From an uncultured bacterium (GTDB lineage: Bacteria; Acidobacteriota; Thermoanaerobaculia; Multivoradales; JAHEKO01): a DNA stretch of 11,895 bases. The stretch spans positions 1-11,895 of the forward strand of contig CALILB010000387.1 in the NCBI GenBank assembly GCA_938016625.1. Direction: 5' to 3'. The notes beneath the pieces are model-generated. The model saw nothing but the letters and a program-made list of their open reading frames with translations. It did not search any database and was not told where the DNA came from. Made by a program: the position numbers and the translations under genes. Positions 6,178 to 11,895 of the stretch are shown here, in pieces. Each line of letters starts with the position of its first letter. The stretch's first letter is position 1.

Positions 6178-8256
6178 TCAGATCAGCAGCGGTGCCAAAA
6201 CCAGAGCCACCACCGACATGAGCTTGATCAGGATGTTGAGGCTCGGACCCGCCGTATCCTTGAACGGGTCGCCCACCGTATCGCCGACGACGGCCGCTTT
6301 GTGCGCATCGGAGCCCTTTCCACCGTGGGCACCGCTCTCGATGTACTTTTTGGCGTTGTCCCAGGCACCACCCGCGTTGGCCATGAAGATCGCCATCAGG
6401 ACACCCGACGCGGTGACCCCGGCGAGCAGACCGCCGAGGGCCTCGGTGCCAAAGGCAAAGCCCACCACCACCGGCACAATGACCGCCATCAGACCGGGGA
6501 CCACCATCTCCCGCAAAGCAGCCTGGGTGGAGATATCCACACACCGCGCGAAGTCGGCTTCGGCCTTCCCTTCCATGAGACCGGGGATCGCCTTGAATTG
6601 CCTTCTCACCTCCTCGATCATCTGGAAGGCCGCGCGCCCCACGGCCCGCATCGCCATCGAGGAGAAGAGGAAAGGCAGCATCGCACCGACCAACAAGCCC
6701 CCCATGACCTTGGGGTTGGCCAGATCAATCGTGTCCAGACCGACCGTCGTGCGGAAGGCGGCAAACAGGGCGAGCGCGGTGAGGGCGGCCGAGCCGATGG
6801 CAAAACCCTTGCCGATCGCCGCCGTGCTGTTGCCGACGGCATCCAACTTGTCTGTCCGCGCCCGAACCTCGCTCCCCAGTTGGGCCATCTCGGCAATACC
6901 ACCGGCGTTGTCGGCCACCGGCCCGTAGGCATCGACGGCCAGCTGAATACCGGTCGTCGACAGCATACCCAGAGCGGCAATCGCAATCCCGTAGAGCCCG
7001 GCCTGGTTGTGAGCGATGACGATCGCCGCCACCAGCACCAGGACCGGCAACGCTGTGGAGCGCATACCCAGGGCCAGTCCGGAAATGATGTTGGTGGCAG
7101 CGCCGGTGAGGCTGTCTTTGGCGATCTCCTGTGCCGGTCGCTTCGAAGCCGAAGTGTAGTAGTCGGTGATGAAGCCGATGAGAACGCCGCCGGTCAGACC
7201 GGCGACCGTCGCCCAGAAGACCCCGCTACCGTCGAATTGTCGACCACCGATGAGGTAGGACCCCTCCAGCAGTCGATTGGCAAACCACCAGATCGCCACC
7301 AGCATGGCCACCGCCGAGAACAGCGTGCCGCGGTGGAGGGCGTGGGCTGGATCCCCGCCCTCCTTGGTGCGTACCAGAAAGGTACCCCCCAGCGAGACCA
7401 GGATCCCGACTCCGGCGAGAACCAGCGGCAGCATGACCAGCATCGGGGTATAGGTACTGCCATCGAGCCGGGAGGCATTGACCCCGAGGACCAGCGAGCC
7501 GATGATCGAGCCCACGTACGACTCGAAGAGGTCGGCTCCCATCCCCGCCACGTCTCCTACGTTGTCGCCGACGTTGTCCGCGATAACCGCCGGATTCCGT
7601 GGATCGTCCTCCGGAATTCCGGCCTCCACCTTACCCACCAGGTCGGCTCCCACGTCGGCAGCCTTGGTGTAGATACCACCACCCACACGGGCAAAAAGGG
7701 CTATCGAGCTGGCTCCAAAAGAGAAACCGGTCAACACGGTGACCGTGCGCAGGAGATCGCTCTGCGGGTTACCGGTGTCGAACAGACCGGTGTAGATCGT
7801 GAAGAGTACGGCCAGACCGAGGACACCCAACCCGACGACGCTGAAGCCCATCACCGCACCACCGTTGAAGGCGATCTTGAGAGCGTCGTTGAGTCCCGTA
7901 CGGGCTGCCGACGCCGTTCGCACATTGGCCGCTGTCGCCACCCGCATGCCGAAATAACCCGCCAATCCCGAGCACAACGCACCCGCGATGAGTGACACTC
8001 CGATGAGGGCCGAGCTCTCGGGTTTACCCCAGTTGGCCCAGGCCAACAACGCGGCCACGACGATCACAAAGATGGCCAGGATGCGGTATTCGCGAGCAAG
8101 GAATGCCATGGCACCCTCGCGTATGTGCTCCGAGATCGAGATCATCTTCTCGTTGCCGGCGTCCTGGCGTTGGATCCAGGCACTCCTTATCCAGGCAAAG
8201 ATCAGTGCCAATATTCCGCACACGATGACGGCGTAGATCATCATTTGTGTGTCCAC
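6178..8256 (-). CDS. hppA: K+-dependent membrane-bound pyrophosphatase (Na+ or Na+/H+ pumping likely)
   Basis: This integral membrane enzyme hydrolyses pyrophosphate and pumps Na+ or H+ out of the cytoplasm. Its 692 residues with many hydrophobic helices fit the family. The pyrophosphate/Mg site motifs are intact: DVGADLVGK (201-209), DNVGDNVGD (227-235) and GDTVGDPFKDTAGPS (658-672). GNSTAAIGKG (475-484) has Ala and Gly (479, 482) where K+-independent enzymes have Lys and Thr, which marks the K+-dependent branch. The gate helix reads ADLFESYVG (241-249), with Glu three residues after Asp242 as in Na+-transporting members. Na+ or dual pumping is therefore likelier than pure H+ pumping, though not proven. 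The start is GTG: AGGAGGAG lies eight bases before it, and the next ATG is too far away. It follows pth by 62 bases with no clear terminator between. Confidence 0.95.
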   Translation of the reverse strand: MDTQMMIYAVIVCGILALIFAWIRSAWIQRQDAGNEKMISISEHIREGAMAFLAREYRILAIFVIVVAALLAWANWGKPESSALIGVSLIAGALCSGLAGYFGMRVATAANVRTASAARTGLNDALKIAFNGGAVMGFSVVGLGVLGLAVLFTIYTGLFDTGNPQSDLLRTVTVLTGFSFGASSIALFARVGGGIYTKAADVGADLVGKVEAGIPEDDPRNPAVIADNVGDNVGDVAGMGADLFESYVGSIIGSLVLGVNASRLDGSTYTPMLVMLPLVLAGVGILVSLGGTFLVRTKEGGDPAHALHRGTLFSAVAMLVAIWWFANRLLEGSYLIGGRQFDGSGVFWATVAGLTGGVLIGFITDYYTSASKRPAQEIAKDSLTGAATNIISGLALGMRSTALPVLVLVAAIVIAHNQAGLYGIAIAALGMLSTTGIQLAVDAYGPVADNAGGIAEMAQLGSEVRARTDKLDAVGNSTAAIGKGFAIGSAALTALALFAAFRTTVGLDTIDLANPKVMGGLLVGAMLPFLFSSMAMRAVGRAAFQMIEEVRRQFKAIPGLMEGKAEADFARCVDISTQAALREMVVPGLMAVIVPVVVGFAFGTEALGGLLAGVTASGVLMAIFMANAGGAWDNAKKYIESGAHGGKGSDAHKAAVVGDTVGDPFKDTAGPSLNILIKLMSVVALVLAPLLI

Positions 8257-8318
8257 AGTCTTGTCTCCTCCTAGAATCCAAATCCGCGCAGCAACATTCG
8301 ATCAGTCGCTACCGGTTC

Positions 8319-8882
8319 TCACTCGTTGAAGCGATTCATGGTCGGCTCCGCCCCTTCCCGGAGATACATCTCGCAAGCGTCCGCCGCACGCTCGATCATC
8401 TTCTCCACCACGGTCTTCTCACTCGAATCAAAGGGTGAAAGCACAAAATCTTCCAGCTCCTCACCCTGGGGTGGCCGGTCTTTGTTGCCCACACCAAGGC
8501 GAAGGCGGGGGACGTTTTCGGTGCCCAGATTGCGGATAACCGACTCCATCCCGCGGTGTCCACCCGGCCCCCCTTTTGTCCGCAACCGCAACTGCCCCAG
8601 GTCGAGCCACACGTCGTCGTAGACGATCAGCATGTCGGCGGGCTCGATCTCTCGGCGCTCGCTGAGACAGCGCGCTGCGTAGCCGCTCCGATTCATGTAG
8701 GTCTGCGGTGCGGCCAGAACGAGCCCGCGCCCCTCGACCAGCAACGATTTGCATTCGAGGCGACTCAGGCTCAGTTTGCTCCGCCGGGCCAGCTCCTCCA
8801 CTACTCGAAAGCCACAGTTGTGGCGAGTTTCCCGATACTTGGGTCCGGGGTTGCCAAGTCCCAGGATCAACCGATCCGGCAT
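8319..8882 (-). CDS. pth: Peptidyl-tRNA hydrolase
   Basis: Pth releases tRNA from peptidyl-tRNAs that drop off the ribosome, an essential recycling step in the cytoplasm. The 187-residue length is typical. The signature GLGNPGPKYRETRHNCG (8-24) contains Asn11 and the catalytic His21. TYMNRSG (61-67) has the conserved Asn64, and the Asp that assists the histidine is in YDDVWLDLG (Asp89). In GGPGGHRGMESV (104-115) Arg110 stands where E. coli Pth has Asn114 (GGHNGL), a residue involved in substrate handling. The rest of the site is intact, so activity is expected. The ATG at 8882 has AGGAGG about four bases upstream. It lies 77 bases after rplY, the usual neighbour. Confidence 0.96.
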   Translation of the reverse strand: MPDRLILGLGNPGPKYRETRHNCGFRVVEELARRSKLSLSRLECKSLLVEGRGLVLAAPQTYMNRSGYAARCLSERREIEPADMLIVYDDVWLDLGQLRLRTKGGPGGHRGMESVIRNLGTENVPRLRLGVGNKDRPPQGEELEDFVLSPFDSSEKTVVEKMIERAADACEMYLREGAEPTMNRFNE

Positions 8883-8959
8883 CCGCCCTCCTCTTCGCCA
8901 CTCGAGAAACCCGGCTGGTCCGGAGATCGCGCTCGGGACAATCGGGAAGCCCTCGCGGG

Positions 8960-9649
8960 CTACGAGGTCTCTTCCGGTTCCTCTTCTTCCTTGCCGCGAC
9001 CGATGACTTCCGGTTCCTCCGGCTCGGCCTCCAGCAGGACCTCTTCGCCCTCGGCCTCGGCCTCCGCCGCTTCCACTTCCAGCGCCACGCGGCTGTGGGC
9101 CACCGCGGCGACGACACGATCCAGCTCCTCGAGCAGTTCCACCTTGGCCGGCAGCTCCAGATCCTTCATCTGTAGCTGATCACCGACTTCCAGCGCCGAT
9201 ACATCCAGCTCGAGTTGCGGCGGAATATCTCCGGGCAGACACTCCAGCTCGACCTCCCTGGTGATGAAGTCCAGGACACCGCCCTGGTTCTTGACACCCT
9301 CCGGGACACCGACGAGCTCGATCGGCACCTGCACCTTGACCTTTTCGGTCATCAGAACTCGCTGAAAATCGATATGAATGATCTGTCTGGAGATCGGGTC
9401 AACGACCACTTCCCGCACCATGGTGTGGCGTGCCTTGCCGGTGCCGGCCAGCTTGAGCAGAAAGACGGCGTTCTCTCCGCCCGCCTGTCTGAGGAGGTCG
9501 TGGATATCGGTTTTCTCTACCGAGATCGCGATCGGATCTTTGCCGCCGCCGTAGACGACAGCCGGAATCCCGCCTGCAGCCCGCAAGCGCCGGTTGGCAT
9601 TCTTGCCGATCTCGTCTCTTTGCTTGACTTCGACTGTTGTTTCACTCAT
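8960..9649 (-). CDS. rplY: 50S ribosomal protein bL25, Ctc/TL5 form
   Basis: bL25 binds 5S rRNA in the 50S central protuberance. The protein begins MSETTVEVKQRDEIGKNANRRLRAAGGIPAVVYGGG, the standard bL25 start, and includes RQIIHIDFQRVLM (about 88-100). At 229 residues it is the long form with the second beta domain, for example PIELVGVPEGVKNQGGVLDF and VSALEVGDQLQMKDL. The tail, from about residue 190, is very acidic. An ATG five codons earlier (9664) is possible, but it has no ribosome-binding site. The chosen ATG at 9649 has GGAG nine bases upstream and matches the family N-terminus. It follows the prs stop closely. A five-pair hairpin with a GCGA loop overlaps its stop codon. Confidence 0.95.
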   Translation of the reverse strand: MSETTVEVKQRDEIGKNANRRLRAAGGIPAVVYGGGKDPIAISVEKTDIHDLLRQAGGENAVFLLKLAGTGKARHTMVREVVVDPISRQIIHIDFQRVLMTEKVKVQVPIELVGVPEGVKNQGGVLDFITREVELECLPGDIPPQLELDVSALEVGDQLQMKDLELPAKVELLEELDRVVAAVAHSRVALEVEAAEAEAEGEEVLLEAEPEEPEVIGRGKEEEEPEETS

Positions 9650-9670
9650 CTCATCCAACTCCATGAATTG

Positions 9671-10618
9671 CTAAACGAACAGCGAGCTTACCGAGCTGTT
9701 CTCGTGTATCCGCCGAATGGCCTCTCCCAACAGAGGCGCCACCGACAACGGTACGAGCTTGTCGGACTGCGCCAATTTCTCTTCGAGAGGGGTGGTGTTG
9801 GTGATCAACACCTTTTCGAGGGGCGAATTTTGGATTCTCTCTATGGCCGGCCCCGAGAGCACAGCGTGAATTCCGGCAGCCAGGATCCTTTCGGCCCCAT
9901 TGTCCCGGAGTGCTTCGACCGTCCAATGCAGGGTTCCTGCGGTATCGATGATGTCATCGACCAGGAGCACATTCCGACCTTCGACATCGCCGATGACGTG
10001 CATCACCTTGGCCTGGTTTGGAGCCTCGCGTCGCTTGTCGACGATAGCCAGTCCCGCACCCAGCCGTTTGGCGACGGCACGTGTTCGCTCGACCCCGCCG
10101 GCGTCCGGAGATACCAGGGTCAGATCGGGGATTTCGAGCTTGCGAATGGCTTCGAGCAAGACCGGGGCCGCGAAAAGGTGGTCCACTGGAACGTCGAAGA
10201 AGCCCTGAATCTGGGCAGCGTGGAGATCCATGGTCAGGATCCGATCGGCGCCGGCACGCGAGATCAAATCGGCGACCAACTTGGCGGTAATCGGAACCCT
10301 CGGTCTGTCCTTCTTGTCCTGGCGAGCGTAGCCGTAGTAGGGAATGACCGCGGACACCCGGGTGGCGGAGGAGCGCTTGAACGCGTCCAGCATGATCAAG
10401 AGCTCCATCAAGTTTTCGTTGACTGGCTGACAAGTCGGCTGAATGATGTAGACGTCCGAGCCACGGACGTTCTCCTCGATCTGACAGAAGATTTCGCCAT
10501 CGGCAAAGTTGTACGCCTCGACGTTGCCCAGGGGCAGCTTGAGGTACGCACAGATCTCCTGAGCCAAACTGGGATGAGCCCGTCCGCTAAAGATCTTCAG
10601 ATCACCTTCCATTGTCAT
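9671..10618 (-). CDS. prs: Ribose-phosphate pyrophosphokinase (PRPP synthetase)
   Basis: Prs makes 5-phosphoribosyl-1-pyrophosphate from ribose 5-phosphate and ATP, feeding purine, pyrimidine, His, Trp and NAD synthesis. The 315-residue length is normal for class I enzymes. Visible motifs are NFADGEI (37-43), YYGYARQDKKDRPR (94-107, ATP-binding loop, with Lys replacing Arg in the usual RQDRK), MDLHAAQIQGFF (130-141, with the metal-binding His), SPDAGGVERTR (170-180), and the PRPP loop VLLVDDIIDTAGTL (217-230). The start is ATG at 10618; a second ATG two codons later (10612) is equally possible, and neither has a strong Shine-Dalgarno sequence. The frame runs open upstream through the tRNA, but that part is not protein. 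Only 19 bases separate the tRNA-Gln CCA from the start, so the mRNA 5' end may come from tRNA processing. Confidence 0.97.
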   Translation of the reverse strand: MTMEGDLKIFSGRAHPSLAQEICAYLKLPLGNVEAYNFADGEIFCQIEENVRGSDVYIIQPTCQPVNENLMELLIMLDAFKRSSATRVSAVIPYYGYARQDKKDRPRVPITAKLVADLISRAGADRILTMDLHAAQIQGFFDVPVDHLFAAPVLLEAIRKLEIPDLTLVSPDAGGVERTRAVAKRLGAGLAIVDKRREAPNQAKVMHVIGDVEGRNVLLVDDIIDTAGTLHWTVEALRDNGAERILAAGIHAVLSGPAIERIQNSPLEKVLITNTTPLEEKLAQSDKLVPLSVAPLLGEAIRRIHENSSVSSLFV

Positions 10619-10637
10619 TCTCGGCTTTCTTATCCGC

Positions 10638-10712
10638 TGGCTGGGGCGGGAGGATTCGAACCTCCGATTGCCAGATCCAAAGTCTGGTGCCTTACCACTT
10701 GGCGACGCCCCA
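10638..10712 (-). tRNA. tRNA-Gln (anticodon TTG), CCA encoded
   Basis: The minus strand folds into a full cloverleaf. The acceptor stem is TGGGGCG/CGCCCCA with discriminator G, and the D-arm is GCC/GGC. The anticodon stem CCAGA/TCTGG has loop CTTTGGA, giving anticodon TTG, which reads CAA (and CAG by wobble). The T-arm is GGAGG/CCTCC with loop TTCGAAT. The CCA end is encoded at 10640-10638. The terminal U-A type first pair and the overall sequence agree with bacterial tRNA-Gln. It stands between spoVG and prs on the same strand. Confidence 0.97.
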
Positions 10713-10802
10713 ATGACTCTTCGATGCTTGGAGAGGATTCCCAACGACTCCGATCGACCGCAAGACGGAGCCCGCACCCGATTCCACTGTCAGCAGGGCA
10801 GG
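10713..10802. other. Spacer between spoVG and tRNA-Gln
   Basis: These 90 bases hold no gene. On the minus strand a TTGCGG lies 17 bases before GAATCC, too weak to call a promoter. If the palindrome in spoVG terminates transcription, a promoter for the tRNA and prs would have to lie here. Confidence 0.4.
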
Positions 10803-11249
10803 CTATGTCGTCCAAAAGGAATCACGGAGATGCATCTCCGTGACCTCATCGAGGCTCTTTCCCTCCTCGGGCTCGTCATTCTTCTCGGCACGAGCCTCGG
10901 ACGGCACCGGGGCCGGCGGCTCCGACTCCTTTTGCGGCTGCTTCTCGACCTCCGGGGGTCTTTGTCTCGGTGCCGCCTCCCCTTCTGTCCCCCGTGCCGC
11001 AATCACCTGCTCGTATTCGGAGAGGATCTGCTCCTCCAACATCTGCCGAGTCTCGTTGTTCAGGGGATGGGCTACATCCTTGAACTTCCCATTCCGCTTA
11101 CGGCGACTCGGCATGCTGATAAAGAACCCATCCTTGCCCCGAATTACTTTGATGTCGTTCACCATGAAGCAACGGTCGAACACGATCGACACGAAGGCTT
11201 TGAGCTTCTCTTCTTCGATCGGGAAAACCTTGATCTCTGTAATCTCCAT
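10803..11249 (-). CDS. spoVG: SpoVG family RNA/DNA-binding regulator
   Basis: SpoVG proteins are small nucleic-acid-binding regulators, first known from Bacillus sporulation and septation but present in many non-sporulating bacteria. The core (about 1-83) shows MEITEIKVFP, DIKVIRGKDGFFISMPSRRKRNGKFKDVAHPLN and the helix TRQMLEEQILSEYEQV. After it comes a tail of about 65 residues rich in Glu, Pro, Arg and Lys, probably disordered, which makes the protein (148 residues) longer than the roughly 95-residue Bacillus form. The ATG at 11249 gives the family start; a GTG directly before it (11252) could also be used. GGAG lies eight bases before the ATG. The gene begins 13 bases after the ispE stop. 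Its last codons contain a perfect palindrome. Confidence 0.93.
   Translation of the reverse strand: MEITEIKVFPIEEEKLKAFVSIVFDRCFMVNDIKVIRGKDGFFISMPSRRKRNGKFKDVAHPLNNETRQMLEEQILSEYEQVIAARGTEGEAAPRQRPPEVEKQPQKESEPPAPVPSEARAEKNDEPEEGKSLDEVTEMHLRDSFWTT
10822..10843 (-). terminator. Perfect 22-bp palindrome with U-rich tail inside the end of spoVG (possible attenuator)
   Basis: TCACGGAGATG and its exact inverse form a 22-base palindrome covering the codons for TEMHLRD of SpoVG. As RNA on the minus strand it gives a nine-pair stem with a UGCA loop, followed by UUCCUUUU. That resembles an intrinsic terminator with a broken U-tract, placed before the spoVG stop codon and upstream of tRNA-Gln and prs. 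A protein-binding DNA palindrome is the alternative. Confidence 0.45.
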
Positions 11250-11262
11250 CACCAGGTCTCCG

Positions 11263-11895
11263 CTATTGCACTATTCGAAGTCTCTGACAGGTCGATCTGG
11301 TCAAGGTGCGGGCACACACAAGCTCACTCGTTGGTGGAAGATGTCGTACCAACTCTCGGCTCACGCTCTGGTCACTGAAGCGGGCGAAGAGCGTCGCACC
11401 ACTCCCCGAGAGCTTCACCTCCGACGCCCCTGCCTCGCGGAGTGCATTATATACGGCTCCTACCTCGGGATAGCGGCTCACGACCAGGTCCTGGAGGTCG
11501 TTCCAGCCGTTTCCTGACGCCAACCAGTCGCTTATCCTGCCCTCTACCAGGGGCTCAATGCTAGATTTCCCGGCCTTTGGTGTCAATTTCGCAAACTCGG
11601 CGAACACCTCCGCGGTGGAGATGGAGACCGCCGGGGTAACCAGCCAGATCTCGGTCTCGGGCAGCTCCTCCAGCGCTTCGATCTCGTCTCCTCTGCCGGT
11701 CCCCATCGCCGTGCCGCCTACCAGAAAGTAGGGAACATCGGCACCCAGGCTCCTGGCCACCGATGCCAGATCGCCCGCCGGCGCCGGTGACCCGAGCAGC
11801 TCCTGAAGCCCCAGCAAGACCGTGGCGGCGTTGCTGCTGCCCCCACCCAATCCGCCGCCGACCGGGATGGTCTTGCGCAGCCCAATCCGCACTCC
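11263..11895 (-). CDS. ispE: 4-diphosphocytidyl-2-C-methyl-D-erythritol kinase, C-terminal part (cut by window edge)
   Basis: IspE phosphorylates CDP-methylerythritol with ATP in the non-mevalonate (MEP) isoprenoid pathway. About 210 residues are in the window; the first roughly 80-90 of the family length lie beyond 11895, so the start is not visible. The GHMP-kinase ATP loop IPVGGGLGGGSSNAATVLLGLQ is near the cut end. LGADVPYFLVGGTAMGTGRGDEI follows and carries the conserved catalytic-site Asp. The C-terminal motif SEVKLSGSGATLFARF is also present. The reading frame is open through the window edge. The stop lies 13 bases before spoVG. ispE beside a tRNA-Gln and prs is an arrangement seen in several proteobacterial groups; the insertion of spoVG is the local variation. 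Confidence 0.96.
   Translation of the reverse strand, partial: GVRIGLRKTIPVGGGLGGGSSNAATVLLGLQELLGSPAPAGDLASVARSLGADVPYFLVGGTAMGTGRGDEIEALEELPETEIWLVTPAVSISTAEVFAEFAKLTPKAGKSSIEPLVEGRISDWLASGNGWNDLQDLVVSRYPEVGAVYNALREAGASEVKLSGSGATLFARFSDQSVSRELVRHLPPTSELVCARTLTRSTCQRLRIVQ

Noticed and set aside
6301..7995. Very long open frame (564 codons) on the plus strand opposite the pyrophosphatase gene
   Set aside because: It is the antisense shadow of a GC-rich gene: the translation is rich in Arg, His, Gln and Asp, with no recognisable domain, and the opposite strand has a fully conserved membrane pyrophosphatase.
8948..8961. Hairpin AGCCC-GCGA-GGGCT at the rplY stop codon as a terminator
   Set aside because: Only five pairs and no U-run after it; pth follows with its own good ribosome-binding site in the same direction, so read-through is more likely.
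9649..9664. Upstream ATG (9664) as the rplY start
   Set aside because: No Shine-Dalgarno sequence before it, and the extra five residues are absent from the usual bL25 N-terminus.
10619..10777. N-terminal extension of Prs through the tRNA region
   Set aside because: The frame is open but covers the tRNA-Gln gene, and the normal Prs N-terminus begins at 10618.
9215..10843. Long plus-strand open frame (542 codons) opposite rplY, prs and the tRNA
   Set aside because: It runs antisense through three well-identified genes, including a tRNA, and shows no domain or ribosome-binding site; it results from codon bias on the coding strand.
1..11895. Mobile element, CRISPR array, defence or biosynthetic gene cluster
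   Set aside because: No transposase, integrase, repeat-spacer pattern, toxin-antitoxin pair or cluster enzymes are visible; gene content is housekeeping with uniform composition.

Overview
This is a GC-rich bacterial chromosome segment with a housekeeping gene content. The gene order ispE - spoVG - tRNA-Gln - prs - rplY - pth, the large K+-dependent membrane pyrophosphatase, and the rpsF-rpsR-rplI cluster without ssb suggest an Acidobacteriota or deltaproteobacterial-type genome. That placement is inference from gene order and protein style. I see no phage, transposase, CRISPR, toxin-antitoxin or defence genes.

Layout on the + strand. At 1-455 is the start of uvrB (minus strand, cut by the window edge). 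Positions 456-697 are non-coding and hold a perfect 18-bp inverted repeat. At 698-1192 (minus) is a small single-pass membrane protein of unknown function. It diverges from a PBP1A-type class A penicillin-binding protein at 1285-3756 (plus), with both promoters in the 92 bases between. The PBP gene converges, 8 bases apart, with the end of a long minus-strand block from 11895 down to 3765.

That block, read in its own direction, is ispE (partial), spoVG, tRNA-Gln(TTG), prs, rplY, pth, a Na+/H+-type membrane pyrophosphatase, then a promoter and structured leader, rpsF, rpsR, rplI, and a coiled-coil SAM methyltransferase. Spacing is tight throughout (a 4-base overlap at rpsF/rpsR; otherwise gaps of 5 to about 90 bases), so one or two long transcripts are likely. 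The genes serve isoprenoid precursor synthesis, nucleotide precursor (PRPP) supply, translation (tRNA, ribosomal proteins, peptidyl-tRNA recycling), pyrophosphate-driven ion pumping and probably envelope polysaccharide modification.

The most interesting signals are regulatory. A leader RNA before rpsF folds so that its Shine-Dalgarno-like sequence is paired, which is a candidate S6:S18 autoregulatory element. A perfect 22-bp palindrome with a U-rich tail lies inside the last codons of spoVG. A tRNA sits 19 bases before prs. uvrB and the PBP gene both have a -10 box placed so that the mRNA would be leaderless. I found no clearly new multi-gene system.
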